Below are positions 8,433 to 17,600 of a stretch of 64,000 nt of DNA, piece by piece. The position numbers and the translations under genes are program-made. The notes under the pieces are model-generated. The model worked only from the letters and a program-made list of their open reading frames with translations, was not told the origin of the DNA and made no database searches. This stretch comes from UBA9676 sp963730065 (GTDB lineage Bacteria > Actinomycetota > Actinomycetes > Streptosporangiales > Streptosporangiaceae), in the NCBI GenBank assembly GCA_963730065.1, contig CAVSQL010000020.1:186001-250000 (forward strand), given 5' to 3'. Each line of letters opens with the position of its first letter. The stretch's first letter is position 1.

Positions 8433-9172
8433 TCGCCCCCCAGCCCGATGAGCTGCCCGAGGTCACCCCTGCTGCCGCCCGTCATTCTCATCTCGTCAAC
8501 GAATCCGCCGTCACGCATGGAAATCAGGCGATCAGCGGTGGCGGCGACGCGCTGGTCATGAGTGACGATCACCAGCGTCTGGCCGGATTCATGAAACGCC
8601 CCGAAGAGCCGGAGCACCTCCACCGTGGCAGTGCTGTCGAGGTTGCCGGTCGGCTCATCAGCCAACACGATGATCGGCCGGTTGATAAGTGCCCGTGCGA
8701 TGGCGACCCGTTGGCGCTGGCCGCCTGAGAGGGCCGAAGGCAGGAATCCGGTCCGGTCGGCCAGGCCCACCTGCTCCAGCAGTTCCCTCGCCCGCGCCCG
8801 GGCGGCTCTCGGTGAGCGCCCCGCCAACAGCCCCGGCAACTCCACGTTCTCGATGGCTGTCAGCTCATCCATCAGATAGAAGCCCTGGAAGACGAAGCCG
8901 ACCGCCGTACGTCGAAGATGGGCGAGTGCACGCTCGCTGCTGTCACTTACCGGCTGCCCCGCTAGCTCGATTTCTCCAGCCGATGGCCGTTCGAGGCCGC
9001 CGAGGAGATGCAACAGGGTGGACTTGCCGCACCCGCTGGGGCCCATGATGCCAACCGTTTCACCAGTGGCGACATCGAGGTCAACGCCGTCCACCGCACG
9101 CACCAGCGCCGCCCCCGAGCCGAACGTCTTGCAAAGACCCGAGGCGCGCAGCACCGGCCGCATCGATGTCAT
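8429..9172 (-). CDS. ABC transporter ATP-binding protein (MacB/LolD type)
   Basis: A 247-aa ATPase with all signature elements: Walker A GPSGCGKST, Q-loop FVFQGFYLMDEL, signature LSGGQRQRV, Walker B IIVLADEPTGNLD and H-loop VTHD. The sequence class is that of MacB/LolD/FtsE-like ATPases, which work with FtsX-type permeases in export or mechanotransmission; the permease gene follows immediately with a 4-base overlap. The ATG at 9172 overlaps the padR stop (ATGA), so translation is probably coupled. A second ATG at 9163 is possible. As in many padR-ABC-permease operons, the likely task is export of a toxic peptide or antibiotic that is also sensed by the PadR regulator; the substrate is unknown. 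Confidence 0.93.
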   Translation of the reverse strand: MTSMRPVLRASGLCKTFGSGAALVRAVDGVDLDVATGETVGIMGPSGCGKSTLLHLLGGLERPSAGEIELAGQPVSDSSERALAHLRRTAVGFVFQGFYLMDELTAIENVELPGLLAGRSPRAARARARELLEQVGLADRTGFLPSALSGGQRQRVAIARALINRPIIVLADEPTGNLDSTATVEVLRLFGAFHESGQTLVIVTHDQRVAATADRLISMRDGGFVDEMRMTGGSRGDLGQLIGLGGE

Positions 9173-9699
9173 GACCGCTCCCTTCGACCGATCCAATTCC
9201 GCTCGCAGGCCTCCAGCCAGCGCAGGTCCGCCTGGAGTCGCAACACGACTCCCTCCAGCAGCAAGCCTGCATCGGAGTGGTCCGGCTCCTCCATGGCGGC
9301 CCGCTGAGCGTCTCGCAGCCGCCGCAGCAGCTCTCGTCGCTGGGCATCGACGATGCTCATCGGGTCGGCCAGCCCGGCCTGGGCGGCGGCAACGAGCTTC
9401 AGGTGGAACTCTGCCAGGTCGGGCCTCGGCCAGCTCACCTCCGACAGCCACTGAAAGACTCGCTCCTGACCGGCGGGGGTCAAGTGGTAGATCTTCCGGT
9501 CGGCGGGCTGAGTGCGCCCCTGGGGTGGCTCCTCGAGGGCCACCATGCCCGTCTTCTCCAGACGGCCGAGAGTGACGTAGATGTGCCCGGCGTTCAGCCC
9601 TTCGCCCAGGGGGCCGAGGGCTTCGTCGAGCCGAGCGCGCAGTTGATAGCCCTGCGAGGGCTCCTTGGCCAAGAGTGCGAGCACGACTTCCTGCTGCAT
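9169..9699 (-). CDS. PadR-family transcriptional regulator
   Basis: A 176-aa regulator. The N-terminal PadR winged helix starts MQQEVVLALLAKEPSQGYQL and continues through the wing region GHIYVTLGRLEKTGMVALEE and KIYHLTPAG. The C-terminal part is helical (LRRLRDAQRAAMEEPDH) and suits the PadR dimerisation domain. It heads a three-gene operon with an ABC ATPase and permease. Two identical 11-bp palindromes sit 12-40 bases upstream of its ATG, in the position expected for an autoregulatory operator. A GGAG ribosome binding site lies 6 bases before the start. The expected mode is repression relieved by a small molecule, typically a drug; the ligand cannot be read from the sequence. Confidence 0.92.
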   Translation of the reverse strand: MQQEVVLALLAKEPSQGYQLRARLDEALGPLGEGLNAGHIYVTLGRLEKTGMVALEEPPQGRTQPADRKIYHLTPAGQERVFQWLSEVSWPRPDLAEFHLKLVAAAQAGLADPMSIVDAQRRELLRRLRDAQRAAMEEPDHSDAGLLLEGVVLRLQADLRWLEACERNWIGRRERS

Positions 9700-9710
9700 G
9701 CAAGCTCCAT

Positions 9711-9739
9711 CTAACGGTTAGGCTCAACCTAACGGTTAG
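9711..9739 (-). promoter_or_regulatory. Twin palindromic operator of the padR operon
   Basis: CTAACGGTTAG at 9711-9721 and the same 11 bases again at 9729-9739, each a perfect palindrome around a central base. Centre-to-centre spacing is 18 bp, just under two helical turns. They lie directly upstream of padR (start 9699). The location and symmetry suggest PadR binding sites, probably overlapping the promoter. Confidence 0.75.
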
Positions 9740-10304
9740 ACAGGCGTGCGTCAAGTGCGGCCAGCAAGACGAGACGCGCCGGAGCACGAAGCGGACGCAG
9801 GTCGCAGGTCGAGCTCGCAGCCACCATCCCCGCACGCATCGGTACCGAGCGCGCCGTCCCGCGGCAGCCCTCCAAACGGATGCCGGCTGAAGGCCCGTCT
9901 CCGGTTAGCTCCGCCCGACGATAACCGGGCCTAAAGGCAAACAACCCGAACGGAGGGATGCCCCCAAAGTCCGTCACATCCGGCGGCCATCTATGTCCCC
10001 GAAGTGCCGATCGGGGATAGGCAACAGTTGCAACCACGACTGCCTTGGAATTCGATTCGGAACTCCATAACAGGTCTATCGGCACGCGCAGGATGGTTCG
10101 ACTTGGGGGTCCTCCATGAAATTCAAAATCGGCAACTTGGCTGCGCCAATACCCTCCGACCCAGCGGCCGGGTTGGCGCAGTCCTCGTGCCAGATTCAGT
10201 CCGTCGGGTCTCTGCGCACGCAACGCGGCTAGAAGCGTGTGTCTCCTCGCTGGGCGGTCACGCATGATCATGCAAGCCGGCCGCCGGCCGTGGGGGGCGT
10301 CGGC
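9740..10304. other. Intergenic, nothing recognised
   Basis: About 560 bp between the padR operator and the 3' end of the methyltransferase. It is slightly lower in GC than its surroundings. A 180-codon open frame on the minus strand has no recognisable domain and looks non-coding. Confidence 0.4.
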
Positions 10305-11100
10305 TCATCGCAAGGCGACGGCTTTGAAGAACGTGTAACAGAACGTTCCGTCGTTGTCGGCCGCCCGCCGCAGGTCCCGGATCCCGGCTGACCAGTTGGC
10401 CGCGTCGATCAGGCCCTGGCCGAGAGCCTGGCCCGCCATTCCCTCGACCATCGCCGTGAACGTCTTGAGCGTGATGCCATCGGCCAGGTCTGGCCTGCTG
10501 CCGTCGGCATACGCCATCCGGGGCGTCACGTGCACATCCCGGTAACCGGCCTGGACCAGCAGTGGGTACAGCCGCCGTCCGATCAGCGGATCGCCGCTCG
10601 CCCGCTGCTGCACCTCGATCAGGCACTGGACAACCCGGCGCGCGTGCTCGCTGGTGGGGTGGAAGTACGCCGAGCCGTGGTCGCCCTCGATGACGGTCAG
10701 CGACCCTCCAGGCTTAACGACGGTCATCAGCGCTTGCAGCGCCCCGCCCGGGTCACTCAGATGTTCCAGGACAAAGCACACGAAGACATGATCAAAGCAG
10801 GACGGCTGGAACGGCAGGCAGAAGATGTCGGCCTGCAGGAACCTCACATTGGCGCAGCCGGCCAGGTGCACCTGCCGCGCCGCCTCGGCAAGCGATCGCC
10901 GGGACATGTCAATACAGGTGAACTCCGCCCTGGGGCTTCGGTCGGCCAAGATCACCGTCTGTGCGCCGGTGCCGTAGCCCGCCTCCAGCACCCGGCTGCC
11001 CTGCGCATACCGCGTGCCAGCGTGCAGCACCGGCCAGGGCAGTGGCCTGGTCGCTGAGCCGGATACTTTCCCGGGCCGAGTAACCGTGGACGTAATCCAT
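10305..11100 (-). pseudogene. SAM-dependent methyltransferase, frameshifted near its start
   Basis: The true N-terminus appears to be MDYVHGYSARESIRLSDQAT at 11100. At about 11031-11036 the frame changes, and the sequence resumes as LHAGTRYAQGSRVLEAGYGTGAQTVIL. The second part has the class I methyltransferase motifs: motif I LEAGYGTGAQT, the acidic residue after strand 2 (FTCIDMS) and motif IV region FDHVFVCFVLEHLSDPGGAL. The family commonly reads LEAGCGVGAQT here. The C-terminal half is continuous to 10305. The frameshift removes the natural start, so a functional product would need a downstream start or a sequence correction. The substrate is unknown. Any promoter lies beyond 11100. Confidence 0.75.
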
Positions 11101-11318
11101 GGCCGATGACACCCGGCCAGCCTACCGACGCCAGCCAGCCTGCCACCCGGCCCCAACCCGGTGCACCGCCGTCGATCACCGCCGGAGACCGGCCCCCAAG
11201 ACAACGATCGCACCAGCAGCGGCTTCTTGTTCATGTCAGGTTCGGTCGAGATCTAGCTGAATGCATGGAGCCGAGCGCCCGGCGCGGCGAGTAGAAGTTT
11301 CAGTCGGGGCGGTGCCAT

Positions 11319-12191
11319 CTACTTGATAGCGCTGCCCGGCCAGTTGGAATTGGAAACCAGCTCGGGGTGCGCGCCGGTGAACGCGGTGGCGGCGGTCGGG
11401 TCGCTGCGGAGCTGGTAGGCGAGCCAGGCGGTCGGGTAGCCGAGTTCGCCGCCCGGGTTTCCGCCGTAGGCTGGGTCCTCGATCGAGGCATGATCGGCCC
11501 GTTTGCCGTCGGATTCGAAGATGATGCCTAGCGCGGCGGGGACGGTGAGGGTTTCGTAGAGGATGCGCTCGATCACGGGGGGAGCGATGACCGAGTCGAA
11601 GATCCCGTGGGTGGAGGTGAGGAAGGCGGGCCGGGTCAGCCCAGCGATGCTGGGCCCATTGAGCCAGTAGGTAATGGGCAGTGAGAAGGTCAGCAGCGTC
11701 TTGATCAGGGCTGGATTGTTCAGCGCTGCCCGGGTCGCGCCGTCGGCGCCCTGGGAGTGACCGGCGGCGGCGACGCGGTTGACGTCGAGGTTGCCATAGA
11801 AGACGCTGTCGACGGTGCCGGCCTGGGTGACCAGGTAGTGAGCGGCGTCGCCGATTTCGACGCCACTGCCGGTTTCCCGTGAGGTTGTGCCGATGACGGT
11901 AAACCCGTAGGAAGCCAGGTGGCTCAGCAGTGTCGAGTAGTAGGGCGGTATGCCCCATGTTCCGTTGCCCCAGGTGACGATCGGGCTCTTGAACCCCAGG
12001 GTCGTATAGTCCTCGGGGTAGTACAGGTCGTAGATCGCGTTGCCAGCGCCGTCGGTGACCGCGCCCGTTGTCGTGGCATACGGGCCAGGCGGCGTGTATG
12101 CGGCCTCAACCGGATACTGGGCACGATGCGCCTCGGCGGCCTGCCGCGTGGCGAGCGATTCTGGCGTGTCGCCGGGGCCATTATCAGGCAT
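11319..12191 (-). CDS. Alpha/beta hydrolase (cutinase/dienelactone-hydrolase-like esterase)
   Basis: A 290-aa hydrolase. The nucleophile elbow is AAAGHSQGADGATRA (Ser in GHSQG). The oxyanion region resembles polyester/acylglycerol hydrolases (PIVTWGNGTWGIPPYYSTLL). Candidate catalytic acid and base are in FESDGKRADHASIEDP. No signal peptide is visible at the chosen start, so it is probably cytoplasmic or exported by another route. A GAGGAG ribosome binding site precedes the ATG. It stands alone between a broken methyltransferase and a stretch with an integrase remnant. The family hydrolyses carboxyl esters; I cannot tell which substrate this one uses. Confidence 0.85.
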   Translation of the reverse strand: MPDNGPGDTPESLATRQAAEAHRAQYPVEAAYTPPGPYATTTGAVTDGAGNAIYDLYYPEDYTTLGFKSPIVTWGNGTWGIPPYYSTLLSHLASYGFTVIGTTSRETGSGVEIGDAAHYLVTQAGTVDSVFYGNLDVNRVAAAGHSQGADGATRAALNNPALIKTLLTFSLPITYWLNGPSIAGLTRPAFLTSTHGIFDSVIAPPVIERILYETLTVPAALGIIFESDGKRADHASIEDPAYGGNPGGELGYPTAWLAYQLRSDPTAATAFTGAHPELVSNSNWPGSAIK

Positions 12192-12472
12192 TGTGGGCGC
12201 ACTCCTCTTGGGAAACTACCAGCGCGGCAGCCGCCCGGTAGATCTTCTCCTCCGTCACCACCGCGGTTCTGGCCGCAATTTGGTGACAATGCGGATGAGC
12301 TCATTCTCGCCGACAGTGCAAGTTTCCGCCACACTTGCCCGTCGGCAGAAGTGCGCGGCGGTCCCGGCCATGCATAGACGTGATCGCCCCCCCGGATTCA
12401 CCGCTCAGCTCCGTCGCCCCTCCAGTCCAGTCAGTTTCCCGCTTAGGTTCGCGTCAAGGTCGGCCAGGAGTG

Positions 12473-12655
12473 CTACGGAAGCAGGTCGGACGCGGTGTGC
12501 TCGCGGGAGGAGCCCTTGAGCCGGGCCAGGTAGGCAGCCACTGCCAGCCGCAGCTGATCAGTGAACGTCGCCGGACGATCAGACGGGAGGGACGCCAGGT
12601 CAGGGAAGCTCATCATGCCCAGACACTGCGCCTGCTTTCGGCGGCCGCGAAACAT
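12473..12655 (-). pseudogene. N-terminal remnant of a tyrosine recombinase
   Basis: The segment TDQLRLAVAAYLARLKGSSR followed by EHTASDLLP matches the start of the SAM-like N-terminal domain of phage/transposon tyrosine recombinases, where the chain normally continues into the core-binding domain. Here the frame stops right after LLP, so the catalytic domain is missing. A 20-bp sequence shared with 34634-34653 lies directly upstream (12665-12684). It looks like the leftover end of an excised or truncated mobile element. Confidence 0.5.
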
Positions 12656-12664
12656 GCCGGGCGC

Positions 12665-12684
12665 GGCAATTGAGGACGTTCACC
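12665..12684 (-). repeat. 20-bp repeat shared with 34634-34653
   Basis: GGCAATTGAGGACGTTCACC occurs identically at both places on the plus strand. Here it lies 10 bp upstream of the recombinase remnant; at 34.6 kb it follows the truncated end of a TetR gene. It may mark an element boundary or a shared promoter segment. Confidence 0.6.
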
Positions 12685-12793
12685 TCAAGCGTGGCGATGC
12701 AAAAATATACGGACGTGGGCTGCCTTCGGTACCGATCCGGTGGCCCAGGGCCGAGGTCGCGGCGCGTGCCCCCAGGTGGCGTATCGTCACCAT

Positions 12794-13327
12794 ATGAGGT
12801 CCGGAGTGGCCGTTGTCCTTATTGCCGTCGCCGTCACGGCCATGGCGGCGTGTTCCCCCGCCGGCCAATCTGCGCCGCCACTGCCCTCCCGCCCACCTGC
12901 TATTGCCTTGCCAGGCGGTAGCGCTGCGCCGGTTAGCACCGCGGGTTGCCTGGCTCGGCGGACCGGCGGGCCACTGCCGGTATGGGCCCGGTCCGGCTTT
13001 CATCCACCCAGCATGCCGATCGGGCATGTGATGGGACTGCGGGGCGATATCGTCGCCATTCTCTGGGGCGGGCCAGAATCGTCGCTGTATGCCCCGCCGC
13101 TGCCTAACGTGGGAAACAAAGTCCTGTGGGTGTCGCGGCTCGCCGACAAGCCCGGAGCGCCGCTGAGGGTCCGTGCCATGCTCAACGGCACGCACCGCAC
13201 CGCTGCCCTGGAGCTGCCCGATGTCGGCCCGTCATACGTCAATCTCCCAGCACCTGGATGCTGGACACTGGATCTGAGCTGGTCCGGGCATCGAGATCAA
13301 GTCGAGCTGTGGTACACGGCTACCTGA
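12794..13327 (+). CDS. Secreted lipoprotein of unknown function
   Basis: A 177-aa protein starting MRSGVAVVLIAVAVTAMAAC, a textbook lipoprotein signal: positive N-terminus, hydrophobic core, lipobox AMAAC with the lipidated Cys near residue 20. The mature part has a Pro-rich linker (APPLPSRPPAIALPGG) and then a beta-rich domain of about 120 residues (MGLRGDIVAILWGGP; CWTLDLSWSGHRDQVELWY). It will be anchored on the outer face of the membrane. The C-terminal domain resembles immunoglobulin-like carbohydrate or ligand-binding folds only in general composition. The ATG at 12794 is chosen because the signal peptide begins there. Confidence 0.8.
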   Translation: MRSGVAVVLIAVAVTAMAACSPAGQSAPPLPSRPPAIALPGGSAAPVSTAGCLARRTGGPLPVWARSGFHPPSMPIGHVMGLRGDIVAILWGGPESSLYAPPLPNVGNKVLWVSRLADKPGAPLRVRAMLNGTHRTAALELPDVGPSYVNLPAPGCWTLDLSWSGHRDQVELWYTAT

Positions 13328-13802
13328 CCCGGGAGGTTTGCCGGGGGTGCCTCCGCTAGTTGTGCCGGTTCCCTGAACGACACGGGCCGCGCCGTCAGCG
13401 GCAAAGTAGTGCGTCTCCGGCGCCAGCCTGGCATTGAACAATCATGCGACCGGGGGCGTGGCCGGCCCCCGAGTGCTAGGAGCAACTGGGATGTGCTGGG
13501 ACAGATGGGTCGGGGCTGCGCACAGTCGTCCTGGGGCGCTACCAGCTGGCCGCCGAGAGGGCCGCGCGCACAGTGGTCTCGCCGGCTGGCGTTCCTGCTG
13601 GGTCGCTGACCGGCCCGTACGGGGCGCCGTACACGGGCGGGCGTAGCGAAGTGCCAGGAGATGTCTACCGTGGCCATTCCTTACCTGCGAGGAACACTGC
13701 CTGCCCGGTTCGGGTGTCCTTGCTAGGGGGAAGGAAGGAGTGCAGCGTAATTGTGCAGGCAACAATGCCGGGGGCAGTTGCCCGCAGCCGAGGGAGGTCA
13801 AA
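13328..13802. other. Intergenic, leader of the repeat-protein gene
   Basis: No recognisable gene. Its end supplies the AGGGAGG ribosome binding site for the start at 13803. Confidence 0.4.
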
Positions 13803-14054
13803 ATGGGGAGTCACATGGGCGAGCCGGGGCCGGCTGGCCAAGCGAGGGATGTGCTGGGTGGGCCGGACTCCGCTGGGGAGGATGAGCTCGGCGGGCCCGA
13901 CCCGGCAGGCACGAAGGATGAGCTCGGCGGGCCCGACCCGGCAGGCACGAAGGATGAGCTCGGCGGGCCCGACCCGGCAGGCACGAAGGATGAGCTCGGC
14001 GGGCCCGACCCGGCAGGCACGAAGGATGAGCTCGGCGGGCCCGACCCGGCATAG
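13803..14054 (+). CDS. Small protein made of 12-residue tandem repeats
   Basis: An 83-aa acidic, Gly/Pro-rich protein beginning MGSHMGEPGPAGQARDVLGG and then repeating DELGGPDPAGTK four times plus a partial fifth. It has no Cys, no aromatic residues, no signal peptide and no membrane segment, so it is expected to be disordered. A strong AGGGAGG site sits 6 bases before the ATG, which supports translation. The repeats are identical at DNA level, implying recent expansion. All six frames are open across the repeat, because the 36-bp unit is a multiple of three with no stop codon. The coding frame choice therefore rests on the ribosome binding site. Function unknown. Confidence 0.55.
   Translation: MGSHMGEPGPAGQARDVLGGPDSAGEDELGGPDPAGTKDELGGPDPAGTKDELGGPDPAGTKDELGGPDPAGTKDELGGPDPA
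13881..14051 (+). repeat. 36-bp tandem repeat, 4.75 units
   Basis: Units begin GATGAGCTCGGCGGGCCCGA at 13881, 13917, 13953, 13989 and 14025. The first four are identical and complete, and the last is cut at 27 bases. They are contiguous with no spacers, so this is a minisatellite likely to vary in copy number by slippage. Confidence 0.95.
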
Positions 14055-14689
14055 CCTCGCTACGCGCTGCCCGGGCCGATTTGGCCGCAGCAGCCGACGG
14101 TGTGACGGACCTGGCGGCTAGTCTCGCGGCATATCGCGGAAGTGAGCTCTGACGGCCTAGCATCACCGAGCCCGGCCGGCCATGCGTTCGTGTTCGTGGA
14201 ACCGGAAAGCGTCACGAACGAGCACCTGGGTCCTGTTCCTGCGCGGGAGCCCGCTGCCAGCCGTCGGCGTGTCTGGTCGAACTGCAGTGACGGATGAAGA
14301 TGCTGGCAGATGCATAAGAATGCGGATATCCAACGCGCTCAATTCGGCATGTGAGCGAGTAGGGTCCTACTCTCGCCGCAGCCTGTTCAGCCCACTCCGA
14401 TGCCGTTACGCCTGCGTTCGCTGGGCGCCTTCGTGCCGCAAAAGCTCTGCCCCAGGGTAGAAGTGGAGCCCGGACGGAACGACCCGGGAGGATTGGCTGA
14501 ACTCGCTACGGCTCACTTGTCAGGCTTATGGTAATGTCCGCGCTTCCTGGATATCTGTGCCAGTTGAGCCTGCAGGTCAGGGTCTTGCCTGACGGACCTC
14601 CTTCTTCGTTCAGTCTGCCCGGGCGGGCCGACAGGGCGGAGCAGATCACAGTGAGCGGTGTGCGGCTGAACAACCGGTTGACAAGGTAG
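14055..14689. other. Intergenic region holding 58-bp motif copy B
   Basis: No gene recognised. It contains motif copy B at 14292-14349; the rest shows nothing I can name. Confidence 0.45.
14292..14349 (-). repeat. 58-bp dispersed motif, copy B
   Basis: GCATAAGAATGCG (one mismatch) at 14312-14324, then 13 bases, then a perfect CTCAATTCGGCA at 14338-14349. The upstream part reads GGATGAAGATGC. It lies 341 bp past the stop of the large membrane protein gene. Confidence 0.75.
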
Positions 14690-17600
14690 TTAAGGGGCTG
14701 TGGCAGCCTCCGTGAGGCCAGGGTCACTCACGCTTGGCTCGTCCAGGTCGGGCGTGGTGATCAGACTGACGCTGATGACGGTGTCCTCGGGCGCGTCCAG
14801 GCCGAGGTCGGCGACGCTGCCCGTGCCGCTGGCCGCCATCTTGCTGGCGGCCAGGGCCAGCGCGCGACGCTCGATCCGGGACATCTCCGCCTGTCCCCAG
14901 TGCTCGATCGGATGGTGCGGGGGCGTGGTCGCCGGGTTGACCGCGAGACGGACCGTGAGCTGGATCACCACAGCGTGGCCGGTCGTGACCACGGTTCGCG
15001 TGTACCAGACCTTCCAGTCCCGGTCGGTCAGCGAGCCGGGCGCCATCTCCTGGAGGGTCTCGCGTAGCGACTCGATGACCTCCAGCGTGGCCCCGGCCCG
15101 GTCCGGCGTCCGCATGCGCACCCGCAGGAGCGGCTGCTTGTGGCCCTCCCCGAGCTGCTGGCGGCTCTGCCACTTGTCCAGGTAGACGATCACCTGACCG
15201 TCGCTTCCGGCCGGCTCCAGCAGTGCCTTGTCATGGCCACCGCGCCCGCCCGGCCGGTGGCCGAGCAGCAGGATGACCAGCTTCCCGTGCAGGATGGCGG
15301 TGGTCAGGCCGGCCAGCTCGAGGCCGGGGTCCAAGCCGTCCAGGACCTCGATCTCCTCCGCGCTGCGCCAGTCGGAGCAGATCGCTAGCAGCCGCCAGGT
15401 CTGCTCGCTGGCTTTCTCGGTCCGGTGCAGCCCGCTGCCCGCTACCACGTCCAGGTCGCTGGCCAGCACCGGGCGGGCGGGTCTGGTCTTGGCCTGCTCG
15501 GCGACCGGGCCGGGGTTGGCTGCTGCGGGCGGCGGATTGAGGATGCGCGGGATGCCCTCCGAAACGGTCTGTACGCCGATAACCAGGCCGGGTGCCACCG
15601 GCCCCACGGCGAGCGCTTGCATGTCGTTCAAAAATGAGGCCAGCCGCGCGTAATCACCGTCGCGCAGCCCGACCTGCACCCGGGTCCACTGCAGCCCGGT
15701 GTAAGCGACGGACGGCGCGGGCACCGGCAGCTGGATCTCCAGTATGGAAAGGCGGCTGTGGTCGCTCGCGGCTCGCAGCACGGCGGTCACCGGATGACCG
15801 GCGAGCGTCAGCAGGCCGGCGTCCTTCGGCAGGCCGAGGAATACCCCGACGACCCCGCTGACGTCCGAGGCGGGCGCTAGCTGGCTCGCGTCCAGATCGA
15901 CCTGGTGCACTTCCTCGGTGGCCGCGTCCCAGTCGCCCTTCGGCTGGTCCCGGAAGACCGCGAACGTCACCGACTGCGCGATGGTCCCGGATCGCTGCAG
16001 CGCGAGGACGCTGGCCGGCTGCTCCAGGAGTGATGCGGGTGGCTCGCCGTCCGCCCCGCCCTGACCGTCGCTGGGCGGCAGGCCGCCCGCCCGGGGCGCG
16101 CCCGGATCCGGGCGACCGGGAGCGGGACCGTCGGGGCCACCCCGCGGCGTGCCTGTTGGCTGTGTGAGCTGGCCGGCCGCGCGGCGCAGCCGCCACCGCT
16201 CGGATCGCGATCCAGCCGACAGCGCCGGGGACGCCGGATCGTCGGCCGGGCGGCCACTATGCAGCAAGGACCGCAGCGTGGCGCCGTGCTGCCAGACGAT
16301 ATAGCCGTAGGCGGGCCGGCCGACCAGCAGGGCGTCCGCGGTAGTGCTGCGCCACCAGGTGCTGTGCAGCACCTCGGCGTGCGAGTAATCGGGGGTATCG
16401 GTGCGCAGCAGGTTGCAGAGCTGCATCCGCAGCGCGTCCGGCGTCTGGCCCTGCTGGCCAGTGTCCAGCCGCTGTCGCTGACTCAGCAGCCACTGCAGGA
16501 CGAGCTGGAAGGCGATGGCGCCGAGGGCCCAGCACGCCACCCAGAGCAGGCCGCGCGAGAAGGCAAGCGCCACAGCCAGCACGACGGTGGGCAGGATCAG
16601 GATGCCAATGAGCAGGTTGCTTGCCTGCGCCAGCAGCCCGCGCAGCGTTGACCGGTCGGGCCGCTCCATCCGGCCGGCCTGGACGGCGGCGAACAGCGTC
16701 AGCACGAAGGCCAGCACCTCCGCGCTGACCTGCTGGCTGGCGATCCCGGACAAGCGTCCGATCAGGAAGAACGCGAAGACCACACTCATCAGCATTACGC
16801 TCATCCAGCCCGAGAACCGGGCGACCGAGAAATACTCGGAGTCCGTCACCGCGACCTGCACACCGATCGTGGCCTGGTACGGCGCGCCCCGCTGGGAGAC
16901 GTCCTCGATCATGCGGGCCCGCGCGACCACGACGTCCGGGCTCACCGTGTCGGTCGTGGTCCGGCGCTGCATGGGCGTCCCGAGCCAGTCCTCGTGCTGT
17001 TCCCAGGCCTGGGCCAGGTCCTGGCGGGCGGCAGCGATCGGAAGGCCAGCGGAGATCTTGGACAGGATGTCAACGAGCCGGTCCAGGCGATCACCGACTT
17101 CCCTGGTGGGCAGCTGTGGCCTTGGGTCCGTCGGCTCGCGCAGGTGACGCGGCACCGCACGGTGATCACGCAGCGTCTCCCGGGTGGCCGCGGCCTTGGC
17201 GCAGGTCAGGTCGCCCAGGGCCCGATAGAGCTCGGCTGGCCACTCCTCTGGCGCTGCGGTTAGCTGGTCCATGAGGTAGCCGAGCTGGGTGACCGGCGGG
17301 GGCGGCCCTGCCCTGATGTCGAGTTCGGCCTGGCGGTCCTGCTTCTGCCATGGGTCGAACGAGACGCCGTCGGGGAGGTTAACCTGGACCTGCCGGTCAG
17401 CGTCGGCCGACGGCAGCAGCAAGTCGATCTCCAGCCGGGCCCGGGGCAGGACCCGGTTCAGGGTGGAGGGTCGCAGCCAGCGAAGCAGGCCGCGTGTACG
17501 CCGCTCCGAGGGCGGCGGCTGCTGCTCGCGCAGCGGACGGCTGGGCACCGTCACGGTCAGCACGGTTGGCGTGCGCGCCCGGTCGGCGGCCACCACAACG

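Noticed and set aside
9729..10271. 180-codon minus-strand frame
   Set aside because: Arg/Pro-rich with no domain, overlaps the padR operator, and lacks a ribosome binding site.
13881..14051. CRISPR-like repeat array
   Set aside because: The 36-bp units are contiguous with no spacers, so it is a tandem repeat.
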